The notes: generated by a model not told the origin, from the letters alone. 64,000 nucleotides of DNA from Nocardioides luteus (GCF_015752315.1 NZ_JADOVJ010000001.1:2472501-2536500); one strand, 5' to 3'; shown: positions 8,353-17,879, counted from the first letter of the stretch. Made by a program: numbers and translations.

Positions 8353-8864
8353 GCGCCCCGCAGACGCTGGTGGACGAGGCGATCCACGAGAAGGTCATGG
8401 CCGCCGCCGAGGAGATCAAGGCGTGGGGTGAGGCCGCCGAGCGCGACGCCCGCGACCTGGTCAACCAGCCCACGATCAACAACTGGCTCGAGGCCATGGG
8501 CCTGGAGTCCGAGCGGTTCCACCAGGGCGAGGCGCCGCCGTCGATGGCGCAGGTGTGGACGATGTACGGCCAGGGCGGCCGTCATCCCGACCGCGACCCG
8601 CTGCACGCGATGATGAACGTGCTCACCGACGCCGGCTTCCACGGCGTCCTCGGCACCAACTCCGAGCAGAGCTACGACCGCTATCTCCGTGTCGGGGAGC
8701 AGGTCCGGGTCACCACTGCGCTCGACTCCGTCGTCGGCCCGAAGAGCACCGGGATGGGCGTGGGCTACTTCGTGACCTCCCGATCGACCTGGTACGTCGG
8801 GGACGAACGCGTCGCGACGATGCTGTTCCGCGTCCTCAAGTTCATCCCCAAGGGGAAGTCATGA
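8349..8864 (+). CDS. chsH2: ChsH2 hot-dog half, steroid enoyl-CoA hydratase subunit
   Basis: 171 aa, MaoC/FAS1-type dehydratase hot-dog fold. It corresponds to the N-terminal half of mycobacterial ChsH2 (about 311 aa). That protein pairs with ChsH1 to hydrate 3-oxo-4,17-pregnadiene-20-carboxyl-CoA in removal of the last propionyl unit. In this window the C-terminal DUF35 half is a separate downstream gene. ATG overlaps the upstream stop by 4 bases, and the gene's own stop overlaps the DUF35 start in the same way. The assignment rests on length, gene order (chsH2, DUF35, chsH1, ltp2) and fold; the catalytic residues are expected to lie mainly in ChsH1. Confidence 0.75.
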   Translation: MSAPQTLVDEAIHEKVMAAAEEIKAWGEAAERDARDLVNQPTINNWLEAMGLESERFHQGEAPPSMAQVWTMYGQGGRHPDRDPLHAMMNVLTDAGFHGVLGTNSEQSYDRYLRVGEQVRVTTALDSVVGPKSTGMGVGYFVTSRSTWYVGDERVATMLFRVLKFIPKGKS

Positions 8865-9265
8865 GCGGCCCGGTGCGGCCGGTGATCGGCCGGGACAACG
8901 CGTACTTCTTCGAGGGGACCGCCAAGCAGGAGCTGCGGATCCAGAGCTGCAACGCGTGCGGTGCCCTGCGGCACCCACCGGGTCCGGCGTGCCTGAGCTG
9001 CGACGCCTACGACCGTGGTCATGTCGTCGCCCGAGGCGAGGGCACGGTCTACTCGTTCACCGTGATCCACGCCCCCAGGCTGCCCGGCAAGGAGCTGCCG
9101 CTGGTGGTGGCTCTGCTGGACCTGCCCGAGGGCGTACGCATGGTGGCGGAGGTGACCGGCGTACCGCCCGAGGGCCAGGACGCCCTGCAGATCGGCGAAC
9201 GGCTCGTCGTCGACTGGAACGTGATCGACGAGGAGCTGACGCTCCCGATCTGGAGGAGGCCGTGA
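8861..9265 (+). CDS. DUF35 zinc-ribbon/OB-fold protein (ChsH2 C-terminal half)
   Basis: 134 aa. It has a zinc ribbon with two CxxC pairs (CNACG...CLSCD, residues about 30-47), then an OB-fold with GEGTVYSFTVIH. In mycobacterial and Thermomonospora steroid pathways the ChsH2 DUF35 domain binds Ltp2 and is needed for its retro-aldol activity. Here it is a stand-alone cistron between the ChsH2 hot-dog gene and chsH1. ATG 8861 overlaps the upstream stop; the stop overlaps the GTG of chsH1 (GTGA). It probably forms the aldolase complex with the ltp2 product two genes downstream. Confidence 0.85.
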   Translation: MSGPVRPVIGRDNAYFFEGTAKQELRIQSCNACGALRHPPGPACLSCDAYDRGHVVARGEGTVYSFTVIHAPRLPGKELPLVVALLDLPEGVRMVAEVTGVPPEGQDALQIGERLVVDWNVIDEELTLPIWRRP

Positions 9266-9645
9266 AGTTGCAGACCGGAGAGAAGCTCCCCGCCTGGGAG
9301 CTCCCGATCACCCCGACGCTGATCGTCTCGACCGCGCTCGCGACGCGCGACTTCCAGGACGTGCACCACGACCGCGACCGCGCCCAGGCCGCGGGCTCGA
9401 AGGACATCTTCATGAACATCCTGACCTCGACGGCGCTGTGCGAGCGCTACGTGACCGACTGGGCGGGGACCGACGTGCAGATCAAGGGGATCTCGATCCG
9501 CCTGGGCGCCCCGGCCTACCCCTACGACACGCTCTCCTTCAGAGGCGAGGTCACCGACGTCAGCGACGGGATCGCCACGATCACCGTCACCGGCGCGGTC
9601 TCGCTCGGAGCCCACGTGACCGGGACCGTGAGGGTCGCCGCATGA
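9262..9645 (+). CDS. chsH1: ChsH1, MaoC-like steroid enoyl-CoA hydratase subunit
   Basis: 127 aa, MaoC-like hot-dog hydratase. The sequence RDFQDVHHDRDRA supplies the conserved Asp/His pair of R-hydratases (about residues 27-33). The length matches mycobacterial Rv3541c/ChsH1, the catalytic partner of ChsH2. GTG start overlapping the upstream TGA; stop overlapping the ltp2 ATG. The tight coupling with both ChsH2 halves fits a hetero-oligomeric hydratase-aldolase assembly. Confidence 0.85.
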   Translation: MKLQTGEKLPAWELPITPTLIVSTALATRDFQDVHHDRDRAQAAGSKDIFMNILTSTALCERYVTDWAGTDVQIKGISIRLGAPAYPYDTLSFRGEVTDVSDGIATITVTGAVSLGAHVTGTVRVAA

Positions 9646-10808
9646 GCCTCAGCAGGAAGGCGGCGATCGTCGGCATCGGCGCGACCGAGTTCTCCAAGGA
9701 GTCCGGCCGCTCCGAGCTCCAGCTGAGCGTCGAGGCCACCCGAGCCGCCTTGGCGGACGCCGGCCTCACCTCGGCGGACGTCGACGGGCTGACCACGTTC
9801 ACCATGGACACCAGCTCCGAGATCGCCCTGGCCCGCGAGCTCGGGCTCGGGGACCTGAGGTTCTTCTCGCGGATCAACTACGGCGGCGGCGCCGCCTGCG
9901 CGACGATCCAGCAGGCCGCGATGGCGGTGGCGACCGGGGTCGCGGACATCGTCGTCGCCTACCGCGGCTTCAACGAGCGCTCGGGGCAGCGCTTCGGCCA
10001 GGTGCAGCCCTGGGCCGCCCAGCAGGTCAACACCAACGGCATCGACAACTCCTGGACCTACCCGCTCGGCCTCTCGACGCCGGCCGCGACGGTCGCGATG
10101 CAGGCCCGCCGCTACATGCACGACTACGGCGTGACCAGCGCCGACTTCGGTGCCGTCGCCGTCGCCGACCGTCGCCACGCCGCGACCAACCCCGCCGCGT
10201 TCTTCCACGGGAAGCCGATCACGCTCGAGGACCACCAGGCCTCCCGGATGATCGCCGACCCGCTCCACCTGCTCGACTGCTGCCAGGAGTCCGACGGCGC
10301 CGTCGCGATCGTCGTCACGAGCCCCGAGCGGGCCCGCGACCTGCCCCATCCAGCGGTCCAGATCGCCGCCGCTGCCCAGGGCAGCGCCGCCGACCAGTAC
10401 GTGATGACCTCCTACTACCGCGACGAGATCGGCATCCCCGAGATGGGCGTCGTCGCCAAGGACCTGTGGCGCCAGTCCGGCCTCACCCCGGCCGACATCG
10501 ACACCGCCGTCCTCTACGACCACTTCACCCCCTACGTACTCATGCAGCTCGAGGAGCTCGGCTTCTGCGGCAGGGGAGAGGCGAAGGACTTCGTACGCGA
10601 CGGGGCCATCGAGCTCGGCGGACGACTGCCGATCAACACCCACGGCGGCCAGCTCGGCGAGGCGTACCTGCACGGCATGAACGGCATCGCCGAGGGCGTA
10701 CGCCAGGTCCGCGGCACCTCGGTGAACCAGGTCACCGACGCCGCCCATGTGCTCGTCACGGCCGGCACCGGCGTACCCACGAGCGGACTGATCCTCGCGG
10801 CACCCTGA
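9642..10808 (+). CDS. ltp2: Ltp2, thiolase-fold steroid side-chain aldolase
   Basis: 388 aa, thiolase/SCP2-like fold. Ltp2 with a DUF35 partner cleaves 17-hydroxy-3-oxo-4-pregnene-20-carboxyl-CoA to androstenedione and propionyl-CoA. The N-terminus (KAAIVGIGATEFSK) is typical of the non-thiolytic lipid-transfer-protein class. Tyrosines in VLYDHFTPYV and GEAYLHGMNG lie in the conserved C-terminal region where this class keeps its catalytic groups. Last gene of the KstR-box operon starting at 6172; it is followed 27 bp later by a strong hairpin terminator. Start ATG 9642 overlaps the chsH1 stop. Confidence 0.87.
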   Translation: MSLSRKAAIVGIGATEFSKESGRSELQLSVEATRAALADAGLTSADVDGLTTFTMDTSSEIALARELGLGDLRFFSRINYGGGAACATIQQAAMAVATGVADIVVAYRGFNERSGQRFGQVQPWAAQQVNTNGIDNSWTYPLGLSTPAATVAMQARRYMHDYGVTSADFGAVAVADRRHAATNPAAFFHGKPITLEDHQASRMIADPLHLLDCCQESDGAVAIVVTSPERARDLPHPAVQIAAAAQGSAADQYVMTSYYRDEIGIPEMGVVAKDLWRQSGLTPADIDTAVLYDHFTPYVLMQLEELGFCGRGEAKDFVRDGAIELGGRLPINTHGGQLGEAYLHGMNGIAEGVRQVRGTSVNQVTDAAHVLVTAGTGVPTSGLILAAP

Positions 10809-10825
10809 CCGCTCTGAAATTTTGC

Positions 10826-10837
10826 GCAAGGTCTTGC
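10826..10837. promoter_or_regulatory. Secondary operator-like site for starch genes
   Basis: GCAAGGTCTTGC differs by one base from the core GCAAGATCTTGC of the palindrome at 10924-10939. It overlaps the left foot of the ltp2 terminator. It may be a distal site for the same LacI-type (maltose-responsive) regulator, 98 bp away; this is inferred from similarity only. Confidence 0.35.
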
Positions 10838-10862
10838 ACCCCCGGGCTTCGCCCGGGGGTGC
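10836..10862 (+). terminator. Hairpin terminator after ltp2
   Basis: Perfect 12-bp stem, GCACCCCCGGGC paired with its complement around a TTC loop. No U-tract follows, as is common in high-GC actinobacteria. Confidence 0.75.
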
Positions 10863-10889
10863 TGCTGTCAGATGACCACGCTTCAGGGG

Positions 10890-10919
10890 TTGACGTGTGA
10901 CCGGCATCACTCATACGGT
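10890..10919 (+). promoter_or_regulatory. Putative promoter of the alpha-amylase gene
   Basis: TTGACG (10890-10895) and TACGGT (10914-10919) are 18 bp apart. They lie just before the palindromic operator, so a repressor bound there would block the start region. Confidence 0.5.
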
Positions 10920-10923
10920 CAGC

Positions 10924-10939
10924 CTGCAAGATCTTGCAG
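10924..10939. promoter_or_regulatory. Palindromic operator before alpha-amylase
   Basis: CTGCAAGATCTTGCAG is a perfect 16-bp palindrome directly downstream of the -10. CTTGCAG/CTGCAAG half-sites are typical of the LacI-family maltose regulators (MalR/Reg1) of Streptomyces, so maltose/maltodextrin control is likely. The regulator gene is not in the window. Confidence 0.65.
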
Positions 10940-11012
10940 CAAGATTCAAGCGCGTCGTGTCACCCCCACCACCCATCCGGACACGGCGCGTGCCTTCGAC
11001 CTAGGAGGAACC

Positions 11013-12401
11013 ATGGCTCTCAAGTCCATGGCTGCCGCACTTGCCCTCTCGGCGGGAGCTGCTGTCGCGCTCACGATCCCGGTCTCGGCCCCGGCACAGG
11101 CCGCGCCGCCGGGAGACAAGGACGTCACCGCGGTGATGTTCGAATGGAACTTCGCCTCGGTGGCCAAGGAGTGCACGAGCACCCTGGGCCCGGCCGGCTA
11201 CGGCTACGTCCAGGTGTCGCCGCCGCAGGAGCACATCCAGGGCTCGCAATGGTGGACGTCCTACCAGCCCGTCAGCTACAAGATCGCGGGCCGGCTCGGC
11301 GACCGCACCGCCTTCAAGAACATGGTCGACACCTGCCACGCCGCAGGTGTGAAGGTCGTCGCGGACGCCGTCATCAACCACATGTCCGCGGGCTCCGGGA
11401 CCGGCACCGGCGGCTCGTCCTACAGCAAGTACGACTACCCGGGCCTCTACTCGAGCTGGGATCTGAACAACTGCACGGCCACGATCAGCAACTATCAGGA
11501 CCGCTTCAACGTCCAGGAGTGCGAGCTGGTCGGTCTCGCCGACCTCGACACCGGCGAGGACTACGTCCGCGGCAAGATCGCCGGCTACCTCAACGACCTC
11601 CTCTCGCTCGGTGTCGACGGGTTCCGGATCGACGCCGCCAAGCACATGGCGGCCTCCGACCTGGCCAACATCAAGTCGCGGCTCACCAACCCGAACGTCT
11701 ACTGGAAGCAGGAGGCCATCTTCGGCGCGGGGGAGGCCGTCTCGCCGAGCGAGTACCTCGGCAACGGCGACGTCCAGGAGTTCCGCTACGCCCGCGACCT
11801 GAAGCGCGTCTTCAACAACGAGAACCTCGCCTACCTGAAGAACTACGGCGAGGGCTGGGGCTACATGTCCTCGGGCAGCTCGGGCGTCTTCGTCGACAAC
11901 CACGACACCGAGCGCGGCGGCGACACCCTCAACTACAAGGACGGCGCCAACTACACCCTGGCCAACGTCTTCATGCTGGCCTGGCCCTACGGCTCGCCTG
12001 ACATCAACTCCGGCTACGAATGGAGCGACAAGGACGCCGGCCCGCCCAACGGCGGCGCGGTGACCGCCTGCTGGCAGGACGGCTGGAAGTGCCAGCACGC
12101 CTGGCCGGAGATCAAGAAGATGGTCGCCTTCCGTAACACCGCCCGCGGCCAGGCCGTCACCAACTGGTGGGACAACGGCGCCGACGCCATCGCCTTCGGG
12201 CGCGGCAGCAAGGCGTACGTCGCGATCAACCACGAGTCCTCCTCGCTCACCCGCACCTTCCAGACGTCGCTGGCAGCCGGCACCTACTGCGACGTACAGA
12301 GCGGCAGGAGCGTCACCGTGAACGGCTCCGGCCAGCTCACCACCACCCTCGGGGCCAACACCGCCCTCGCGCTGCACGTCGGCGCGACGACCTGCAGCTG
12401 A
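11013..12401 (+). CDS. Secreted alpha-amylase (GH13)
   Basis: Endo-hydrolysis of starch alpha-1,4 links outside the cell. 462 aa. It has a signal peptide (about residues 1-31, ending in A-Q-A), then a catalytic TIM barrel with the GH13 regions in order: DAVINHMS (region I), FRIDAAKH with nucleophile Asp207, acid/base Glu241 in FGAGEAV, and FVDNHD with Asp298. The C-terminal domain resembles Streptomyces alpha-amylase domain C; no separate starch-binding domain follows. ATG chosen because AGGAGGA lies 4 bases upstream and it gives a proper signal peptide. The palindromic operator and promoter sit upstream, and the amylopullulanase gene follows after 101 bp. Confidence 0.93.
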   Translation: MALKSMAAALALSAGAAVALTIPVSAPAQAAPPGDKDVTAVMFEWNFASVAKECTSTLGPAGYGYVQVSPPQEHIQGSQWWTSYQPVSYKIAGRLGDRTAFKNMVDTCHAAGVKVVADAVINHMSAGSGTGTGGSSYSKYDYPGLYSSWDLNNCTATISNYQDRFNVQECELVGLADLDTGEDYVRGKIAGYLNDLLSLGVDGFRIDAAKHMAASDLANIKSRLTNPNVYWKQEAIFGAGEAVSPSEYLGNGDVQEFRYARDLKRVFNNENLAYLKNYGEGWGYMSSGSSGVFVDNHDTERGGDTLNYKDGANYTLANVFMLAWPYGSPDINSGYEWSDKDAGPPNGGAVTACWQDGWKCQHAWPEIKKMVAFRNTARGQAVTNWWDNGADAIAFGRGSKAYVAINHESSSLTRTFQTSLAAGTYCDVQSGRSVTVNGSGQLTTTLGANTALALHVGATTCS

Positions 12402-12419
12402 TCCCCTTCGTCCGGCCGT

Positions 12420-12444
12420 CCGGCGCCGTCCCCATGGGCGCCGG
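12420..12444 (+). terminator. Possible intergenic hairpin between amylase and amylopullulanase
   Basis: CCGGCGCC pairs perfectly with GGCGCCGG across a 9-base loop, 18 bp after the amylase stop. It could be a terminator, an attenuator or a processing/stabilising structure; the sequence does not decide. Confidence 0.35.
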
Positions 12445-12502
12445 GCGGTCGGCACGCCGCACGACCTCGAACGACCCCGCACAACCAGAGAGGCCCTCAC
12501 AG

Positions 12503-15500
12503 GTGAATCGAAGAAGTGGCGCACACAGCGCGCCCCGGATGGCCGCGACCGTGCTCGCGAGCGCACTGCTCGCCACGGCCCTGCAGACGGCCGCACCGGC
12601 CTCGGCGGCAGATGCCCCGAAGCCGCCCTCGGACGCCGAGCTGGCCGCCGAGCCGGCCCGCCACGACGCGACCAAGGAGCAGTTCTACTTCGTGCTGCCC
12701 GACCGGTTCGCCAACGGCGACCCCGCCAACGACAAGGGCGGCCTGACCGGCAGCCGCACCTCGACCGGCTTCGACCCGACCGACAAGGGCTTCTACCAGG
12801 GCGGTGACCTCCGGGGCCTCGCCGAGCGCCTCGACTACATCAAGGGCCTCGGCACCACCGCGATCTGGATGGCGCCGATCTTCAAGAACAAGCCCGTCCA
12901 GGGCGAGGGTGCGAACGCCTCGGCCGGCTACCACGGCTACTGGATCACCGACTTCACCCAGGTCGACCCGCACTTCGGCACCAACGAGGACCTCGAGACC
13001 CTCGTCGACGCGGCGCACGCCAAGGGCATGAAGGTCTTCTTCGACGTCATCACCAACCACACCGCCGACACCGTCGACTACGCCGAGAAGAAGTACGGCT
13101 ACCGCCCCAAGGGCGCCTTCCCCTATCTCGACACGGCGGGCCGCCCCTTCGACGACGCCGACCCGTCCTCGGACGACGCGAAGGTCGACGAGGACTCGTT
13201 CCCCTACACGCCGGACAGCACCGCCAAGACCGGCGAGATGGTGCCGTCCTGGCTCAACGACCCGACGCTCTACCACAACCGCGGCGACTCCACCTGGGAA
13301 GGCGAGTCGACCACCTACGGCGACTTCAGCGGCCTGGACGACCTGTGGACCGAGCGCCCCGAGGTCGTCGAGGGGATGACGAAGATCTACCAGCGCTGGG
13401 TCCGCGACTTCGACATCGACGGCTTCCGCATCGACACCGTCAAGCACGTCGACCTCGACTTCTGGACCGAGTGGGCGACCGCGCTGGACGCCTACGCCGC
13501 CAAGCAGGGCCGCGAGGACTTCTTCATGTTCGGCGAGGTCTACTCCGCCGACACCGAGGTCACCTCGCCGTACGTCACCCGCGGCCGCCTCGACGGCACC
13601 TTGGACTTCCCGTTCCAGGACGCCGCCCGCGCCTACGCCTCCCTCGGCGCCCCGGCCGACCGGCTCGCAGGAGTCTTCGCCGACGACTACAAGTACGCCA
13701 CCGACAAGGCCAACGCCTACGAGCAGGTCACCTTCCTCGGCAACCACGACATGGGCCGGATCGGCACCTTCCTCGCGGCCGACCATCCCGGCGCCAGCGA
13801 CGCCGAGCTCGTCCGGCGCGCTCGGCTCGCCAACGAGCTGATGTTCCTCTCCCGCGGCAACCCGGTCGTCTACTACGGCGACGAGCAGGGCTTCACCGGC
13901 GCCGGCGGCGACAAGGACGCCCGCCAGACGCTGTTCGCCTCCGAGGTCGCCGACTACCTCGACGACGACCAGCTCGGCACCGACCGCACCCATGCATCGG
14001 ACGCGTACGACACCAGCCACCCGATCTACACCGCCATCGCCACGCTGGCGAAGCTGCGCAAGGACCACCCGGCCCTGACCGACGGCACCCAGAAGGAGCT
14101 CCACGCCGCCGGCTCCGTCTACGCGTTCTCCCGCACCGGCGAGAACCGCGAGTACGTCGTCGCGGTCAACAACGCCACCGAGGCGAAGACCGTCAGCCTG
14201 CCCGTGGAGTCGGCCGCCTTCGCGACGATCTACGGCGGCGACGCCACCGAGACCGCCCAGGACGGCACGATCGAGGTGACCGTCCCAGCGCTCTCCTCGG
14301 TGGTGCTGCGCGCCGACGACACCCTCCCGGCGGCCACCGCGAAGCCCACGCTGAGGCTGACCGCTCCCGAGGCCGGTGCCATCGGCACGGTCACCCTTTC
14401 CGCCGACCCAGGGGAGACCGCCGGTGCCCGCGTCGTCTTCGCCGCCCAGGTCGGCAATGGCAGGTGGCGCACCCTCGGCTCGGTCGACCACGCGCCGTAC
14501 AAGATCACCCAGTACGTCCCCCCGACCGTCGCCTCCGGCACCGCCCTGCGCTACAAGGCCGTGGTCGTCGACCGCGACGGACGCACCGCGAGCGACCTGG
14601 CCGAAACCACGGCCGGACAGGCGCCCGAGGCCGAGAACCCGAGCGCCGTCGACCGTGACTACGCGGTCGTGCACTACCGGCGCACCGACGGCGACTACAC
14701 CGGCTGGACCCTGCGGGCCGGCGAGCAGAGCGGCGAGTTCACCGGCCGCGACGCGTACGGTGCCTTCGCCTGGGTGAAGCTTCCCGACGGCGCCTCGTCG
14801 GTGACGTACACGGTCGAGAAGGACGGCACCGCCGACGGCGGACAGCGCACGATCGATCTCGCCGAGACCGGCGAGGTCTGGGTCGAGGCCGGCAGCGACG
14901 GCCAGGCGACCACCAGACCCGACGGTGTCTACCCGGCGCCGGACACCTCGAAGGCCGTGATCCACTTCCACCGTCCCGACGGCGACTACGACGGCTGGGG
15001 ACTGCACACCTGGACCGGCGCCGCGAACCCGACCGAGTGGTCCAAGCCGCTGCAGCCCACCGGCAAGGACGCCTACGGCCTCACCTTCGAGGTGCCGCTG
15101 GTCGACGGTGCGACCTCCCTCAACTACATCGTCCACAAGGGCGACGAGAAGGACATCCCCAACGACCGCTCGCTCGACCTGACGACGTACGGCCACGAGG
15201 TGTGGCTCAACTCCGGCGACACCGGCTATCTGCTGCCGTCGGTCGGCTCGGCCCCCGAGCTCGACCTGGCGAAGGCGCACGCGCAGTGGATCGACCGGAC
15301 CACCGTCGTGCTGCCGAAGGAGAAGGCCAGCGGCTCGGCGCTGTCCACGCAGCTGGTCTACGACCGTGACGGCGGCATCACCGTCGAGGACGGTGTGCTG
15401 AGCAGCGAGGGCCGCTGGCTGCGGCTCCAGGCGACGTCGATGAGCGACGAGCAGAAGGCGCGGTTCCCGCACCTGAAGGAGTACGCCGCCTTCACCGTCG

Positions 15501-17836
15501 ACACCCGCGACCGCGACCGGATCCGCGAGGCGCTCGCCGGCCAGGTCGTGCTCACCCAGCGCATCGGCAACGGCGCCCTGGTCACCGGCACCGGCGTCCA
15601 GACGCAGGCGATCCTCGACGACCTCTACGCCGCCAAGGCGGAGAAGGCGTCGCTGGGCCCGGTGTTCAAGGGCGGCAAGGTCACGCTGTCCGTGTGGGCG
15701 CCGACGGCGCACCAGGTGAAGCTCGAGCTCGACGGCCGGACCATCGGGATGCGCCGCGACGACGCCAGCGGCGTCTGGTCGGTGACCGGCTCGGCAACCG
15801 CCTGGCGCGGCAAGGAGTACCGCTACCTTGTGACGGTGTGGGCGCCGAGCGTGCAGAAGCTCGTCACCAACAAGGTCACCGACCCCTACTCGGTCGCGCT
15901 CACCGCCGACTCCGAGCGCAGCCTGGTCGTCGACCTCGGCGACCGGTCGCTCGCCCCGAAGGGCTGGTCGACGCTGCGGAAGCCGAAGGCGGTCGCGATG
16001 AAGGACGCCCAGATCCAGGAGCTCCACATCCGCGACTTCTCCGTCGAGGACGAGACCAGCGACCACCCGGGCGGCTACCTCGCCTTCGCCGACAAGGACA
16101 GCGACGGCTCGAAGCACCTGCGCGAGCTGGCCGATTCCGGCACCTCGTACGTCCATCTGCTGCCGGCCTTCGACATCGCCACGATCCCGGAGGAGAAGGC
16201 CGACCAGACCAGCCCCGACTGCGACCTCGCGTCATACGCCGCGGACAGCGACGAGCAGCAGGAGTGCGTCGCCGCGGCGGCCGCCGGGGATGCGTACAAC
16301 TGGGGCTACGACCCCTACCACTACACGGTCCCGGAGGGCTCCTACGCGACCGACCCGGACGGCACCGACCGGACGGTCGAGTTCCGGAGGATGGTGAAGG
16401 CGCTCAACGAGGACGGCCTGCGGGTCGTGATGGACGTGGTCTACAACCACACCACCAGCAGCGGCCAGGCGAAGACGTCCGTGCTCGACAGGATCGTGCC
16501 CGGCTACTACCAGCGGCTCCTCGCCGACGGCTCGGTCGCCAACTCGACCTGCTGCGCCAACACCGCGCCGGAGAACGCGATGATGGGCAAGCTCGTCGTC
16601 GACTCGATCGTCACCTGGGCCAAGGACTACAAGGTCGACGGCTTCCGCTTCGACCTGATGGGCCACCACCCCAAGGCCAACATCCTCGCCGTACGCAAGG
16701 CCCTCGACAGCCTCACGCTCGAGAAGGACGGCGTCGACGGCAAGAGCATCATCCTCTACGGCGAGGGCTGGAACTTCGGCGAGATCGCCGACGACGCGCG
16801 CTTCGTGCAGGCCACCCAGAAGAACATGGCCGGCACCGGGATCGCGACGTTCAGCGACCGAGCCCGAGACGCCGTACGAGGCGGGGGACCGTTCGACGCC
16901 GACCCGGGCGTCCAGGGCTTCGCGAGCGGTCTCTACACCGCCCCGAACGCCTCGGCGGCCAACGGCACCGAGGCGGAGCAGCGGGCGCGCCTGCTGCACT
17001 ACCAGGACCTGATCAAGGTCGGGCTCTCCGGCAACCTCGCCGACTACTCGTTCACCGACACCGGCGGCCGCCAGGTGAAGGGGGCCGAGGTCGACTACAA
17101 CGGCTCACCGGCCGGCTACGCGGCCGAGCCCGGCGACGCGCTGGCCTACGCCGACGCCCACGACAACGAGTCGCTCTACGACGCGCTCGCCTTCAAGCTG
17201 CCCGCGTCCACCAGCACCGCGGACCGTGCCCGGATGCAGGTGCTCGCGATGGCGACGGCCGCGCTGTCCCAGGGGCCGGCGCTCTCCCAGGCCGGCACCG
17301 ACCTGCTGCGCTCGAAGTCGTTGGACCGCAACTCCTACGACTCCGGTGACTGGTTCAACGCCATCCACTGGGACTGCGCGGACGGCAACGGCTTCGGGCG
17401 CGGGTTGCCGCCGGCGACCGACAACAAGGACAAGTGGCCCTACGCCAAGCCGCTCCTGGGCTCGGTCTCGGCTCCGTCGTGCTCGGACATCGAGGGTGCG
17501 ACGGCTGCCTACCAGGACCTGCTGCGGATCCGTACGGACGAGCCGGTCTTCCACCTGCCCACCACCGGACAGGTGCAGGAGAAGCTGTCGTTCCCGCTCT
17601 CGGGGAAGGACGAGACGCCCGGCGTCATCACCATGCGCCTCGGTGACCTCGTGGTCGTCTTCAACGCGACCACGACGACCCAGCAGCAGACGGTGCAGGA
17701 CGCCGAGGGCGCCGGCTACCGCCTGCACCCGACCCAGGCCGACGGCACGGACGAGGTCGTGAAGTCGTCCTCCTTCGACCCGGGCTCGGGCACCTTCACG
17801 GTGCCCGCCCGGACGGTGGCGGTCTTCACCCGCTGA
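12503..17836 (+). CDS. Secreted amylopullulanase (alpha-amylase + type I pullulanase fusion)
   Basis: 1777 aa, with a signal peptide (to about residue 35, ending ASAADAP). The N-terminal GH13 alpha-amylase module (about 50-620) has Asp311 in FRIDTVKH, Glu345 in FGEVYS and Asp416 in GNHD. Two CBM41-like repeats follow (each with YRRTDGDY/FHRPDGDY...GW, about 715-915), then a pullulanase N2/CBM48 region. The C-terminal pullulanase module carries the signature YNWGYDP (about 1266), Asp1384 in FRFDLMGHH, Glu1421 in YGEGWNFG and Asp1554 in AHDNESL. It would cut both alpha-1,4 and alpha-1,6 bonds of starch or pullulan outside the cell. GTG 12503 was chosen because it begins the signal peptide and has AGAGAGG about 10 bases upstream; the frame is open further 5' but that part overlaps the amylase gene. 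Similar fusions are known in Streptomyces. Confidence 0.92.
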   Translation: MNRRSGAHSAPRMAATVLASALLATALQTAAPASAADAPKPPSDAELAAEPARHDATKEQFYFVLPDRFANGDPANDKGGLTGSRTSTGFDPTDKGFYQGGDLRGLAERLDYIKGLGTTAIWMAPIFKNKPVQGEGANASAGYHGYWITDFTQVDPHFGTNEDLETLVDAAHAKGMKVFFDVITNHTADTVDYAEKKYGYRPKGAFPYLDTAGRPFDDADPSSDDAKVDEDSFPYTPDSTAKTGEMVPSWLNDPTLYHNRGDSTWEGESTTYGDFSGLDDLWTERPEVVEGMTKIYQRWVRDFDIDGFRIDTVKHVDLDFWTEWATALDAYAAKQGREDFFMFGEVYSADTEVTSPYVTRGRLDGTLDFPFQDAARAYASLGAPADRLAGVFADDYKYATDKANAYEQVTFLGNHDMGRIGTFLAADHPGASDAELVRRARLANELMFLSRGNPVVYYGDEQGFTGAGGDKDARQTLFASEVADYLDDDQLGTDRTHASDAYDTSHPIYTAIATLAKLRKDHPALTDGTQKELHAAGSVYAFSRTGENREYVVAVNNATEAKTVSLPVESAAFATIYGGDATETAQDGTIEVTVPALSSVVLRADDTLPAATAKPTLRLTAPEAGAIGTVTLSADPGETAGARVVFAAQVGNGRWRTLGSVDHAPYKITQYVPPTVASGTALRYKAVVVDRDGRTASDLAETTAGQAPEAENPSAVDRDYAVVHYRRTDGDYTGWTLRAGEQSGEFTGRDAYGAFAWVKLPDGASSVTYTVEKDGTADGGQRTIDLAETGEVWVEAGSDGQATTRPDGVYPAPDTSKAVIHFHRPDGDYDGWGLHTWTGAANPTEWSKPLQPTGKDAYGLTFEVPLVDGATSLNYIVHKGDEKDIPNDRSLDLTTYGHEVWLNSGDTGYLLPSVGSAPELDLAKAHAQWIDRTTVVLPKEKASGSALSTQLVYDRDGGITVEDGVLSSEGRWLRLQATSMSDEQKARFPHLKEYAAFTVDTRDRDRIREALAGQVVLTQRIGNGALVTGTGVQTQAILDDLYAAKAEKASLGPVFKGGKVTLSVWAPTAHQVKLELDGRTIGMRRDDASGVWSVTGSATAWRGKEYRYLVTVWAPSVQKLVTNKVTDPYSVALTADSERSLVVDLGDRSLAPKGWSTLRKPKAVAMKDAQIQELHIRDFSVEDETSDHPGGYLAFADKDSDGSKHLRELADSGTSYVHLLPAFDIATIPEEKADQTSPDCDLASYAADSDEQQECVAAAAAGDAYNWGYDPYHYTVPEGSYATDPDGTDRTVEFRRMVKALNEDGLRVVMDVVYNHTTSSGQAKTSVLDRIVPGYYQRLLADGSVANSTCCANTAPENAMMGKLVVDSIVTWAKDYKVDGFRFDLMGHHPKANILAVRKALDSLTLEKDGVDGKSIILYGEGWNFGEIADDARFVQATQKNMAGTGIATFSDRARDAVRGGGPFDADPGVQGFASGLYTAPNASAANGTEAEQRARLLHYQDLIKVGLSGNLADYSFTDTGGRQVKGAEVDYNGSPAGYAAEPGDALAYADAHDNESLYDALAFKLPASTSTADRARMQVLAMATAALSQGPALSQAGTDLLRSKSLDRNSYDSGDWFNAIHWDCADGNGFGRGLPPATDNKDKWPYAKPLLGSVSAPSCSDIEGATAAYQDLLRIRTDEPVFHLPTTGQVQEKLSFPLSGKDETPGVITMRLGDLVVVFNATTTTQQQTVQDAEGAGYRLHPTQADGTDEVVKSSSFDPGSGTFTVPARTVAVFTR

Positions 17837-17854
17837 CGAAAGGAAAACGGACGC

Positions 17855-17879
17855 GGCCCCGGCTCATCGAGCCGGGGCC
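17855..17879 (+). terminator. Hairpin terminator after amylopullulanase
   Basis: Perfect 11-bp stem (GGCCCCGGCTC and its complement) with an ATC loop, 18 bp after the stop codon. It also lies just beyond the 3' end of the small minus-strand gene at 17914, so it may serve both directions. Confidence 0.75.

Noticed and set aside
12167..12502. N-terminal extension of the amylopullulanase frame
   Set aside because: It overlaps the alpha-amylase gene and lacks conserved sequence. The signal peptide begins at GTG 12503.
12497..16156. Open frame of 1219 codons on the minus strand
   Set aside because: Antisense to the amylopullulanase, whose domains are unambiguous. The minus product has no motifs.
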